NCBI GenBank assembly: GCA_900553965.1
Contig: USFX01000026.1
Coordinates: 1 to 18,153 of the forward strand
Reading direction: 5' to 3'
DNA: 18,153 bases
Origin: an uncultured Prevotella sp.
GTDB taxonomy: Bacteria; Bacteroidota; Bacteroidia; Bacteroidales; Bacteroidaceae
Shown here: one piece after another, positions 1 through 7,234 of the stretch
Numbering within the stretch: the first letter of the stretch is position 1
How the letters are laid out: each line of letters begins with the position of its first letter
Program-made: the position numbers and the translations under genes
The notes under the pieces: generated by a model
Databases searched by the model: none
What the model saw: the letters and a program-made list of their open reading frames with translations, nothing else
What the model was told of the DNA's origin: nothing

Positions 1-622
1 CCCCTGCCGCTCCGACGGCGGAGTATAGGCGGTAGTCCAGTCGCTTGAGGGCGGACTCGTATTTCCAGTATATGCCTTCTCCGGCGGTGGCTCCTTGCTC
101 GGCTTGTATCTCTACCCGTTTCTCTCCGGCCACGCAGCCTACCCGTGGGTCGCTGAACTGGCGTATGATCTCCTTGATGGCGCCCTTGTTCAGCATCGTG
201 TTGGCGTCGGTGAAGATGACGTAGGGGGTATTGACGTAGGGGAGGGCTCGGTTCAAGGCGGCGGTCTTTCCTTGTCGCCGCGGTTGGTACAGTACGGTGA
301 CCTCCGGGTACTCTTTCAGTCTCTCATTCGTGTTGTCATTGCTTCCATCGGTGATCCAGACCAGTCTCAGCTTATCCGCCGGATAATCCAGTTGTCTGCA
401 ATTCACCATCTTGCTCGCCACGATCGCCTCCTCGTTGTAGGCGGCTATCAGCAACGTGGCCTCCGGTAGTGTCTCGGGAAGGCGGGGGAGCCGGGGTTTA
501 ACGAACAGCTCCTTGATCTTTACCATAAGGTATAATACGATCCCATACCCCAGATAGGTATAGAAAACGATCCCGATCCCGATCCAGAAGAGGATCTCAA
601 TGACTTGACAGCTCTTTTCCAT
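1..622 (-). CDS. Membrane-associated family 2 glycosyltransferase, 3' end cut by window edge
   Basis: About 207 codons are visible from an ATG at 622; the frame stays open to base 1, so the C-terminus is missing. A hydrophobic segment near residues 9-33 (FWIGIGIVFYTYLGYGIVLY) is followed by a GT-A fold of family GT2: TLLIAAYNEE (the nucleotide-binding start), VWITDGSNDNT, RRQGKTAALNRAL, and the metal/sugar-nucleotide motif as VIFTDANTML. This layout (one N-terminal helix, then the catalytic domain, presumably further helices beyond the window) is that of processive or polyprenyl-linked GT2 enzymes at the inner membrane. It is the last visible gene of a four-gene glycosyltransferase run and starts 9 bases after the preceding gene's stop, so it is probably co-transcribed. 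Donor and acceptor sugars cannot be told from sequence. Confidence 0.85.
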   Translation of the reverse strand, partial: MEKSCQVIEILFWIGIGIVFYTYLGYGIVLYLMVKIKELFVKPRLPRLPETLPEATLLIAAYNEEAIVASKMVNCRQLDYPADKLRLVWITDGSNDNTNERLKEYPEVTVLYQPRRQGKTAALNRALPYVNTPYVIFTDANTMLNKGAIKEIIRQFSDPRVGCVAGEKRVEIQAEQGATAGEGIYWKYESALKRLDYRLYSAVGAAG

Positions 623-631
623 AAAATCTAT

Positions 632-1688
632 TTAATTGAAGTGAAACCATTTTTGAAGTATATCCTTGATTTTAAATTTGATGGCTAAATTCACCAAATT
701 GATTTTTATAGTTATAGGTAAACTGTAAAAAATGTATATAGCAAGAAAACGAAGGTAAGAGGTACTACAGATAATTCGGTTAGGTAGTTGGAAATTTCGA
801 GTTAATAAAGAGCATGCGAGTTTTTTCCTTTCTTGTTTTTCCATTTTGTTATCTACGCATAATATTCTGTAGGCATGATATAGGCCCATGAACATGGTAT
901 CGAAGAGCAAACAGGGATAAATTGAGTGTGCTCTTAAGTGGGCTATATAGGCTCTTTTTGTTTTTTCTATTTCTGCGTAGCTGATACTTAATTTCATCGA
1001 ATACCCTTGTGTCTTGATCTTTGAGGTTGTGGATTCTGGATTTATAGTATAATACAAGGTTTGATCGGATATTAATTGGCAAGACTTTGCGGATATAATA
1101 ACTTGATATGTGAACCAGCAATCCTCTACCAGTTGATGAGGTATACACTGTATATTATGGGATTTTAAAAAGTTTAAATTATAAAGTTTGTTCCAGCTCA
1201 TTACATATATATCATTGTTTTGTGCATATCGATATTGTGCGACTGGTAAATCATCTCCTTGGATTAAAATCGGGCTATACGTAATAAGTAGGGTAGGTCT
1301 TTCCTGAGAGATCTTTCTTCATGTGTGATGCTGCGATGAAATCAACAGGATGTTCTTGCATTTTATGTACGAGAATTTCTATGCATGTAGGGATGATCTC
1401 ATCGTCACTATCCATAAAAAACAGATACTCGCCTTGCGCATTATCGATGGCAGTATTTCTTGTAGCCCCAAGGCCAATATTATACGGATGCTCGATGATA
1501 CGGACATCCTTTCCTCTTGGATGATCTTTAATAATTCTATGGACAATGTCCATGGAATCATCTTGCCCTTTATCGTCTACTATTAAATATTCTATATTAT
1601 CATATGTTTGGTTTAATACGGATAGTAACGCTCTTTCTACGAATAGAGACACGTTATAAATAGGTATTGCTAAAGAAACTTTATACAT
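632..1688 (-). pseudogene. Family 2 glycosyltransferase interrupted by a frameshift
   Basis: Two adjacent minus-strand frames encode the two halves of one GT2 enzyme. The N-terminal half (1688-1275) has VSLAIPIYNVSLFVERALLS, the LIVDD motif, GLGATRNTAI, and the metal-binding DSDD in LFFMDSDDEI. It stops at a TAG (1277-1275). The C-terminal half continues in another frame, readable from about 1315 as ITYSPILIQGDDLPVAQ, then YVMSWNKLYNLNFLKSHNI and LVEDCWFTYQV, the usual acceptor-side part of such enzymes, ending at 632. Removing one base around 1280-1281 would restore a single reading frame of about 350 codons, a normal family length. The break is either a recent inactivation or a sequencing/assembly error. 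The gene sits 7 bases after its upstream neighbour in the same operon. It is visibly AT-rich, as is common in polysaccharide loci. Confidence 0.8.
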
Positions 1689-1695
1689 AACTTTG

Positions 1696-2595
1696 TTATT
1701 TTGAGTTATTGTTTATGAAATAAATACCATCTTTTATTCCTTTAAACAAAAATGGAATAAGATGGAATTTTGCTTGAATCGTAAATATTAGAATCTTTTT
1801 GCAAAGAGCAAATGTCGTTTGATATATATATGAACATATACGAATTCTTTTTTTTGATAAAATGCGCTGGGCAAATATGAGACGATTTCGGGTGTGATAA
1901 TATATACGCAAAGGACTCTCAATACCCACACTAGCGCTTTCCTTATGATAGATTATAGCTTTGGGCTCAAACCAAATAGAGGATCCAGTCTTTTGAATTT
2001 GAGTACACCAATCTAACTCTTCATAATAAAGGAAGTAGAATTCTGGCATTTTCCCGAATTTTTGTATGTCAATCGCCTTGACTGCCATGGCAGCTCCATG
2101 GGCGAATGAGGTTTCATGCGCTTCTTCGAACTGTCCTTGGTCTAACTGATCATAGCCAATGGAGGTGTTCCGGAGCGTTATGTGGCTCATTGGTGTGGAA
2201 CCTGCGTATTGTAAACGTTCTTTTTCGGGCCAACAAGCTATTTTAGGAGAGACGCATCCTATTCGAGGATTGCTGTCCAGTCTATTTACTAATGCTTTTA
2301 GGAATGGTTGGGTAATGATTGTATCATTGTTAAGAAGTAATAAATAATAGCCTGTGGCATATGATATTCCCAAGTTATTACCACCGGCGAATCCAAGGTT
2401 TTTCTCACTCCGTATAACCTGTATGTCTGGGAACTTGGATTGGAGAAGCTTATGTTCCAGAGGGTCGGTAGAAGCGTTGTCTACGACAATGATCTCATGA
2501 GGATAAGTCTCATGGATAGCCAAGGATTCTATCATCTCGACGGTATCTTTCAACCCGTTATAATTGATAGTGATAATGGAGACTTTTTTAATCAT
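1696..2595 (-). CDS. Rhamnosyltransferase-like family 2 glycosyltransferase
   Basis: The 299-residue protein starts MIKKVSIITINYNGLKDTVE and contains the full GT-A core of the WbbL/rhamnosyltransferase-like GT2 group: EIIVVDNASTD (about residues 34-44), NLGFAGGNNLGI, the DXD-equivalent LLLNNDT, and the acceptor-side FLYYEELDWC with a following basic tract. The C-terminus has a hydrophobic, amphipathic stretch (from about residue 250) that may hold it to the membrane. The family transfers a sugar from a nucleotide donor to a growing lipid-linked glycan on the cytoplasmic face. Its start overlaps the end of the upstream GT2 gene by 8 bases, which suggests translational coupling; the broken GT2 follows after 7 bases. 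The exact sugar is unknown; rhamnose is only a family-level guess. Confidence 0.88.
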   Translation of the reverse strand: MIKKVSIITINYNGLKDTVEMIESLAIHETYPHEIIVVDNASTDPLEHKLLQSKFPDIQVIRSEKNLGFAGGNNLGISYATGYYLLLLNNDTIITQPFLKALVNRLDSNPRIGCVSPKIACWPEKERLQYAGSTPMSHITLRNTSIGYDQLDQGQFEEAHETSFAHGAAMAVKAIDIQKFGKMPEFYFLYYEELDWCTQIQKTGSSIWFEPKAIIYHKESASVGIESPLRIYYHTRNRLIFAQRILSKKRIRICSYIYQTTFALCKKILIFTIQAKFHLIPFLFKGIKDGIYFINNNSK

Positions 2596-3772
2596 GGCTT
2601 TCTTCTTTTTTTATCGTTATGTCATGTGGAGTGCTCTGAAAGCTCGTATCCTTGTTTTTTATCCGGATGAATGAGGCTATATATCCTTTTGTCAAGATGA
2701 AAAAAAGGAAGGGAAGCTTCGACAGATTCCTGTAAAGTTTCCGTGTATGCATCTTGCGGGGAATGGCCAGCGTATATGTCAAGATGCTGATTAATATCAG
2801 TCCATACCATTTCAGGGCAAGCGGGAAAGTTGTGAGGCTCCATGCCAAGGCGAGGAGAGACGGGATGATCAGTTTTAATATTCTCGGGAGCGGGAACCAT
2901 TGGACCGCCTTGTCCATATAATTCCAGTTGAGGGTACGGAGGTCGAGATGCCGTATGATCAAAGAGAATGCCAGCAGTTGGGCGTGGAACCAGCGGGATC
3001 TTTGCCGTGCCATGACCTCTTGGCGTGAGGTCTTCTCGTCGTACACGAGGATGTCCTCGGCGTAATCGACAAAGATATTTTCCGTGGCGAGATAGATCTC
3101 CAGCTCCTTGTCCTCGGCGAAAGTGCCGCATTGGGGCATGTGGGATTTCAGCCATCCGAAGTCGAATACCATGCCGGAGCCTATCAAGGAGGAGGAGATC
3201 CCGACATTGACCCGCCCCTTGCGGAAGATGGTGTTGTTGATCTCCTCGGAGATACCGTCCCATACCGCTATCGGCGTATTGTCGTTCTTGAGGGTACGGT
3301 GCGCTTGCAGGGCGATGTTGTCTTGCGTGATATCGTTGACCCGGGTCAGGAAATCCGTATCCGTGAGGTTGTCGGCATCGAGGATGACGACTTTATCGAT
3401 TCCCTCTTTCAGGTATTCCAAGGCGTAGGTGATGGATTTATGTTTCATGCTATGCTTGAAATCCGGCGTGAGGAGCTCGATCGGGAGCTTGGCGAGCGCT
3501 TGGTTCGTTTCCTCCCGCATATGGTCCGATACCACGATCACCCGGTATTTGTCCGCCGGATAGTCTTGCAGGAGGATGCGCTCCACGGATTCCTGTATGA
3601 CTTGGTCTTCCTTATAGGCGGCGAAGATGACGGCGAACTTCTGGAGCCGTATGCTCCGGTGCTTCCGGTGCCTCCTCCGAAAAAAGGACGCCAACGTAAA
3701 AAATAGGTCATAGCCTATGAAAAAGGCGATGAAAATGAATAGGGCGATATCTATGTAGATCAACAAGTGCAT
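2588..3772 (-). CDS. Integral-membrane family 2 glycosyltransferase (cellulose/hyaluronan synthase-like)
   Basis: Counting from the chosen ATG at 3772, the 394-residue protein has an N-terminal membrane helix (MHLLIYIDIALFIFIAFFIG), a GT2 catalytic core with VIFAAYKEDQVI, VIVVSDH, and VVILDADN (the DXD motif), then FAEDKELE and the QxxRW signature as QRSRW, followed by three or so further helices (about 300-370). D, DXD, ED and QxxRW together mark processive or polyprenyl-phosphate-type GT2 membrane enzymes. An in-frame ATG at 3838 would add 22 mostly basic, low-complexity residues. I prefer 3772 because the protein then begins with the membrane helix and a TACTTTTG promoter box lies between the two ATGs. 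The gene heads the glycosyltransferase operon; its end overlaps the next start by 8 bases. Base composition drops towards its 3' end. Confidence 0.87.
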   Translation of the reverse strand: MHLLIYIDIALFIFIAFFIGYDLFFTLASFFRRRHRKHRSIRLQKFAVIFAAYKEDQVIQESVERILLQDYPADKYRVIVVSDHMREETNQALAKLPIELLTPDFKHSMKHKSITYALEYLKEGIDKVVILDADNLTDTDFLTRVNDITQDNIALQAHRTLKNDNTPIAVWDGISEEINNTIFRKGRVNVGISSSLIGSGMVFDFGWLKSHMPQCGTFAEDKELEIYLATENIFVDYAEDILVYDEKTSRQEVMARQRSRWFHAQLLAFSLIIRHLDLRTLNWNYMDKAVQWFPLPRILKLIIPSLLALAWSLTTFPLALKWYGLILISILTYTLAIPRKMHTRKLYRNLSKLPFLFFILTKGYIASFIRIKNKDTSFQSTPHDITIKKEESHD

Positions 3773-3785
3773 TCGCTTTTTTTTA

Positions 3786-3793
3786 CAAAAGTA
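3786..3793 (-). promoter_or_regulatory. Candidate Bacteroidetes -7 promoter box for the glycosyltransferase operon
   Basis: On the minus strand this reads TACTTTTG, an exact match to the Bacteroidetes primary sigma-factor -7 consensus TAnnTTTG. It lies 13 bases before the ATG at 3772, so the transcript leader would be only a few bases long. No clear TTTG -33 element was found at the expected spacing, so this is a moderate call. Confidence 0.4.
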
Positions 3794-3838
3794 CTTATAA
3801 TTTTCAATAAGAGTTTGATTCTGCCGTTTTTTTCTCAC

Positions 3839-4180
3839 CTAAGGGGGCCATATCTTTCCCAGCGAGCTCAGCGCCGCCGAGAGTATCAGCCCCCAGCCCA
3901 GCAGGTTCAAGGGGCCGGGCGAGGGGTGGACGAGAGCGAGAGTATCGCCCCGATAGCCGCCAGCGCCGCCTCCCGCATGTCTAGCAGGAGGGAGAGTGCC
4001 GCCAGCAGGAAGAGGCTGGCCAAGGCGAGCAGGCGGAAGTGGGGGAAAGGGGGGCGTGGGCTCCGTGGGAGTGTCGGTCGTGTCATGGGGCGGTTGTTTT
4101 TGGGGCGTGTGAGATCCTAGGTTTAGCAAGAAATCCAGCAGGCTGCGGACGAAGGCTAGTATTTGTCGTATCTTATTCAT
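3839..4180 (-). CDS. Small hypothetical membrane protein, probably frame-disrupted
   Basis: The open frame of 113 codons begins MNKIRQILAFVRSLLDFLLN, a plausible basic-hydrophobic start, and ends in a hydrophobic segment (LLGWGLILSAALSSLGKIW). Its middle (about residues 35-90) is Pro/Gly/Arg-rich and looks like out-of-frame reading. In the neighbouring minus-strand frame (ATG 4086 to stop 3907) the same DNA reads as convincing membrane helices: RLLALASLFLLAALSLLLDM, then REAALAAIGAILSLS. The simplest reading is one small protein with about three helices whose frame has been shifted out and back, near the G runs at 4041-4054 and near 3907-3920. Its ATG lies one base beyond the stop of the preceding gene, so the two are translationally coupled. 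I do not recognise a family; a holin-like or other small membrane role is only a guess. Confidence 0.35.
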   Translation of the reverse strand: MNKIRQILAFVRSLLDFLLNLGSHTPQKQPPHDTTDTPTEPTPPFPPLPPARLGQPLPAGGTLPPARHAGGGAGGYRGDTLALVHPSPGPLNLLGWGLILSAALSSLGKIWPP

Positions 4181-4181
4181 A

Positions 4182-4820
4182 TCAATTGTTGTTTTTTAGG
4201 GATGAGTAAATCGGTTCGATCTCGCGGCAGAGCTGTACCAGCGTCTCCCGGTAGCGCTCCCGGTTGTCGCCGTTCAGCTCGCTGATGTAGGGGCTGTAGG
4301 CGATGGCCTTGGCGTAGTCATCCTTCTGCATGTATAGCTGGACGAGCATCGAAAGCACGTCGTCGCGGCTCTTCTCCCGTGCCACAATGCCCTCCATGAC
4401 GTCTATGGCCTCGTCGTAGCGTCCGCTGCCTACGTATGCCTGTGCCAGCGTTTCGAGATAGGTGTGGTTGTCAGGCCGCAGGTCCGCCGCCCGCTTGATG
4501 TTCTCCAGCGCCTTGTCCTTGTCCTTCAGCCCGTTATAATACTGTGCGAGGAAGAAGTAGGCTTCCGCCGCCTGCGGGTTCAGTTCCGTGCACCGGCGCA
4601 ACATGTCGAACGTCGCCGTCCTGTTGCCTTTGTGGCGCTGGACCATGGCTTCCATGAAGACGCCGTCGGCGAGCCGCCGTCTTTCGGCGCTGACCGTGTC
4701 GGCCGCAACCGCTGTCTTTTGGGCTTTGCGTGCCGCTTTTACGGCCTTGCGCCCCTTTGCGGTCGCCGGCATGGCGGTGAAGAGCAGCAGCAATGCTGCA
4801 AGACATGTCAATCTTATCAT
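4182..4820 (-). CDS. Secreted TPR-repeat protein, apparently truncated and joined to a foreign tail
   Basis: The 212-residue product has an N-terminal signal peptide (MIRLTCLAALLLLFTAMPAT, likely cut near residue 21), a basic linker, and tetratricopeptide repeats from about residue 46: AAEAYFFLAQYYNGLKDKDK (85-104), TYLETLAQAYVGSGRYDEAI (120-139) and VLSMLVQLYMQKDDYAKAI (155-173). In Prevotella and Bacteroides a much longer periplasmic TPR protein usually follows dut; from memory it carries many more repeats. Here repeat character stops at about residue 173 (near base 4301) and a 39-residue tail ending REIEPIYSSLKNNN closes the frame. The tail is not TPR-like and is tightly coupled (one-base gap) to the small membrane gene downstream. 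I infer that the N-terminal part is a true dut-linked TPR gene and the tail belongs to something else. It starts 54 bases after the dut stop and is probably in the same operon. Confidence 0.7.
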   Translation of the reverse strand: MIRLTCLAALLLLFTAMPATAKGRKAVKAARKAQKTAVAADTVSAERRRLADGVFMEAMVQRHKGNRTATFDMLRRCTELNPQAAEAYFFLAQYYNGLKDKDKALENIKRAADLRPDNHTYLETLAQAYVGSGRYDEAIDVMEGIVAREKSRDDVLSMLVQLYMQKDDYAKAIAYSPYISELNGDNRERYRETLVQLCREIEPIYSSLKNNN

Positions 4821-4874
4821 ATCCCGGATTTTTCCTTTTTGCGTTAGTGAAATCTGTCGGCCGTCATCCGCGGG

Positions 4875-5312
4875 TCATTTCACGCCCGTGTGACCGTAGC
4901 CTCCCTCTCCCCGTTCTGTCTCGTCGAGCTCGTCGACTGCCTCAAAGACAGCCTGTTCATGGCGTGCGATGACCATCTGAGCGATGCGCTCGCCGCCGTT
5001 GATGACAAAGTCGGCGTCGGAGAGATTGACCAGCAGGACTTTTATCTCGCCGCGGTAGTCGGCATCGACCGTTCCCGGTGAGTTGAGCACGGTGATTCCG
5101 TGTTTCAAGGCGAGTCCGCTGCGTGGTCTTATCTGTGCCTCAAAACCCTCGGGCAAGGCGATGTGGAGCCCCGTTCCGATGAGCATCCTCTGCATCGGAT
5201 GCAGCGTGACGGGGGAGTCGAGGTTTGCTCTGAGATCCATTCCGGCGCTCTGCGTAGTGGCGTATGCGGGCAGCGGCTGGCTGCCCTTGTTGATGACCTT
5301 TATCTTAATCAT
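4875..5312 (-). CDS. dut: Deoxyuridine 5'-triphosphate nucleotidohydrolase (dUTPase)
   Basis: The 145-residue protein hydrolyses dUTP to dUMP and pyrophosphate, keeping uracil out of DNA and supplying dUMP for dTMP synthesis; the family acts as a homotrimer. All five conserved motifs are present in order: AGMDLRA (23-29, with the Mg-coordinating Asp26), RPRSGLA (62-68), LNSPGTVDADYRGEI (76-90, with the catalytic Asp83 and the uracil-pocket Tyr86), GERIAQMVI (107-115) and the C-terminal flexible lid RGEGGYGHTG (134-143). Length is normal for the trimeric family. A TAATTTTG promoter box lies 28 bases before its ATG. It is followed by the TPR gene, as in many Bacteroidales. Confidence 0.97.
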   Translation of the reverse strand: MIKIKVINKGSQPLPAYATTQSAGMDLRANLDSPVTLHPMQRMLIGTGLHIALPEGFEAQIRPRSGLALKHGITVLNSPGTVDADYRGEIKVLLVNLSDADFVINGGERIAQMVIARHEQAVFEAVDELDETERGEGGYGHTGVK

Positions 5313-5340
5313 TGAGAAACGGTTACAATTATATAAGGTG

Positions 5341-5348
5341 CAAAATTA
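5341..5348 (-). promoter_or_regulatory. Candidate -7 promoter box for dut
   Basis: The minus strand reads TAATTTTG, an exact TAnnTTTG match, 28 bases before the dut ATG. A TTTG lies only 12 bases further upstream, too close for the usual -33 spacing of about 19-21, so the -33 element is not identified. The box lies just outside the foldback element that begins at 5388. Confidence 0.5.
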
Positions 5349-5387
5349 GCGATTAATCCGCAAACGGCCACATAATTATTAATAAAA

Positions 5388-5757
5388 AAGGAGATAAAGG
5401 GAGATTGTAAGGAGGTAAAAGGAGATTGTAAGGAGGTAAAAGGAGATTGTTAAGGAGATAGAAGGAGATAAAGGACATACCATAGTAAGCCCATCTGGAA
5501 GCCTTTATGCGGGCATATCGCAGTCCCCTCCTTTCGAAGGAGGGGTTAGGGGTGGTTAGTCATTCAATGCTATTCAATTTGCTGTATTTCAAATACATTA
5601 TTGTCTAACCACCCCTAGCCCCTCCTTCGAAAGGAGGGGACTGCGATATGCCCACATAAAGGCTTCCAGATAAGCTTACTATGGTAATATAAACAGAGAT
5701 GTCCTCTATCTCCTTTTTACCTTCCTTTATCTCCTTTTACCTCCCTTTATCTCCTTA
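5388..5757. repeat. 370-bp foldback (MITE-like) element with nested inverted repeats
   Basis: The core is an inverted repeat with 81-base arms, 5479-5559 and 5605-5685, differing at only 4 positions, around a 45-base AT-rich spacer. Each arm carries an internal palindrome, CCCCTCC / GGAGGGG around a TTCGAA centre. The arms are flanked by purine-rich DNA on the left (5388-5474) and its pyrimidine-rich counterpart on the right (5703-5757); the outermost 16 bases, 5388-5403 and 5742-5757, are exact complements. There is no coding frame inside. The whole gap between the kinase stop and the dut promoter is taken up by it. It looks like a non-autonomous mobile or interspersed repeat, because a related copy begins at 18120. 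The right end lies 4 bases past the kinase stop and may act as its terminator. Confidence 0.85.
5389..5451. repeat. Three 21-bp tandem purine-rich repeats inside the foldback
   Basis: Units are 5389-5409, 5410-5430 and 5431-5451. Units 2 and 3 differ at only their last base, and unit 1 differs at a few positions. A degenerate continuation (AAGGAGATAGAAGGAGATAA) follows at 5452. The plus strand contains two exact copies of AAGGAGGT (5409-5416, 5430-5437). Confidence 0.8.
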
Positions 5758-5761
5758 ACAA

Positions 5762-7234
5762 TCACCCCTTCCTTACCGTCATGATGAACTCAAGGCCTCC
5801 GCCGTCGCGGTTGGCCACGCTGATGGTACCACCGTGGAAGACCACGGCGTTTCTGACGATGGACAGGCCGAGGCCCGTTCCGCCGAGTTTGCGCGAGCGT
5901 CCCTTGTCCACGCGGTAGAAGCGCTCGAAGAGATGGGGCAGGTGTTGGGGCTCGACGCCGGTGCCGTTGTCGGCCACGCGCAGGGTGAGTGTGTCGGGCG
6001 AGTCGCCGACGAGGCTGATTTCGAGACGGGTGCCGCCGGAATAGGCCACGGCATTGTCTATCAGATTGCGGAACACCGAGGTCATCAGGTCGGCATTGCC
6101 GCAGACGGTCAGGCCGTCGGGGAGGTCCGACAGGAGCGTCATGCCGCTCTCCGGCGTGTCGTCGATGGCCGCGCGGACGATGGCGGTGAGGTCCATCGGG
6201 GCACGGGCTATGAGCCGGCTGCCGTCGTCCATGCGCGTGATGGTGGCCACGTCGTTGAGCAGCGAGCCCAGCCGCTCGCAGTTGGCGTGGCACATACGGA
6301 TGAAGCCCGCGCGGCGCTCCTCCGTCAGGTCGGGGTGGGTCATGAGCGTTTCGAGACACGCCTGCATGGCCGCCACGGGTGTCTTCAGCTCGTGATTGAT
6401 ATTGTTGGTCAGCTGCTTCTTGATTCTTATCTTCTCCTGCTCCTCGTGCAGGGCCAGCCGGTGCTGGCGGTCGCGCTCGGCCACGGCGTTCTGGAGGCGG
6501 GCGTAGAGGCGCACGATATGGTTGGAGATTTCGCCCAGCTCGTCGTCCGGGAAGGCGTCGTCGGCGTAGATGCGCTCGCCGCGCTCGGCCCGCTCGGCGA
6601 AGCTGTTGAGCCGCGAGATGTTGTGGCCGAGCCGCCGCGTGGCGAAATAGGCGAGCACACCGAGCAGGAGGGCGGCCGCGGTCATGAACCAGATGAAGTC
6701 GCGGTCGGCCGCGAGCAGGTCGGCCAGCGACAGCGAGCTGTAGGGGACGGCCGAGCGGACGATTGTCCCGCTGCTGTCGGCCATGGCCGAATAGAAATAG
6801 TTCTCGTCCTTGTATTGGGAGTGGCGGCGCACGGTGTAGGCCGTCCCGTAGCGCATGGCTCCGGCAATCTCCTTGCGGCTCAGATGGTTGGCCGTGGGGA
6901 GCGTGTCGAGCGTGTTGTCGAAGGCCACGCGGCCCCGTGGGTCGATGATGGAGATGCGCAGGTCGGGCAGGGGCAGCGCCGTCCGCCGGAGAAACTCGTC
7001 GGGCGCGATGCTGTCTTCGAGGGCGTCGGTGAGCTTCATGTTGAAGAGCTGGAGGCGCGCGTTGAGCTGTTCCTCCTTGAAGTGGGTCTCGCGGCGGTGC
7101 TGGAAGACGAGGCTGCAGGTGACGAGCGCGCCGGAGAAAATCATCAGGAGGAGGAACAGCTTGTGATGATAGGCCAGCGCCTTAGGCCTTGAATCCGTAG
7201 CCATATCCGGGTCTTGTGATGATGTGACGGCCAT
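5762..7234 (-). CDS. Membrane sensor histidine kinase (RprX-like)
   Basis: The 490-residue kinase has two membrane helices (about 25-44 and 180-198) enclosing a periplasmic sensor domain of about 135 residues, a HAMP-like linker (about 199-252), a HisKA domain with the phospho-acceptor H281 in NINHELKTPVAAM, and an HATPase domain with N box FRNLIDNAV (388-396), G1 DNGTG (422-426), F box FERFYRVD (436-443) and G2 GGTGLGLS (451-458). It should autophosphorylate and pass phosphate to the regulator encoded just upstream. The start is uncertain: ATG 7234 overlaps the regulator gene by 53 bases, and ATG 7204 (protein MATDSRPKAL...) by 23. Either implies translational coupling. The resemblance to Bacteroides RprX is from general memory; the signal sensed is unknown. 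Confidence 0.93.
   Translation of the reverse strand: MAVTSSQDPDMATDSRPKALAYHHKLFLLLMIFSGALVTCSLVFQHRRETHFKEEQLNARLQLFNMKLTDALEDSIAPDEFLRRTALPLPDLRISIIDPRGRVAFDNTLDTLPTANHLSRKEIAGAMRYGTAYTVRRHSQYKDENYFYSAMADSSGTIVRSAVPYSSLSLADLLAADRDFIWFMTAAALLLGVLAYFATRRLGHNISRLNSFAERAERGERIYADDAFPDDELGEISNHIVRLYARLQNAVAERDRQHRLALHEEQEKIRIKKQLTNNINHELKTPVAAMQACLETLMTHPDLTEERRAGFIRMCHANCERLGSLLNDVATITRMDDGSRLIARAPMDLTAIVRAAIDDTPESGMTLLSDLPDGLTVCGNADLMTSVFRNLIDNAVAYSGGTRLEISLVGDSPDTLTLRVADNGTGVEPQHLPHLFERFYRVDKGRSRKLGGTGLGLSIVRNAVVFHGGTISVANRDGGGLEFIMTVRKG

Noticed and set aside
95..469. Plus-strand frame of 124 codons at the left edge
   Set aside because: The opposite strand encodes a clear glycosyltransferase core through the same bases.
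5834..7192. Long plus-strand open frame (452 codons) opposite the histidine kinase
   Set aside because: It is an antisense shadow of a GC-rich gene. The minus-strand kinase has every expected motif, and this frame has none and a Gly/Val/His-rich shadow composition.
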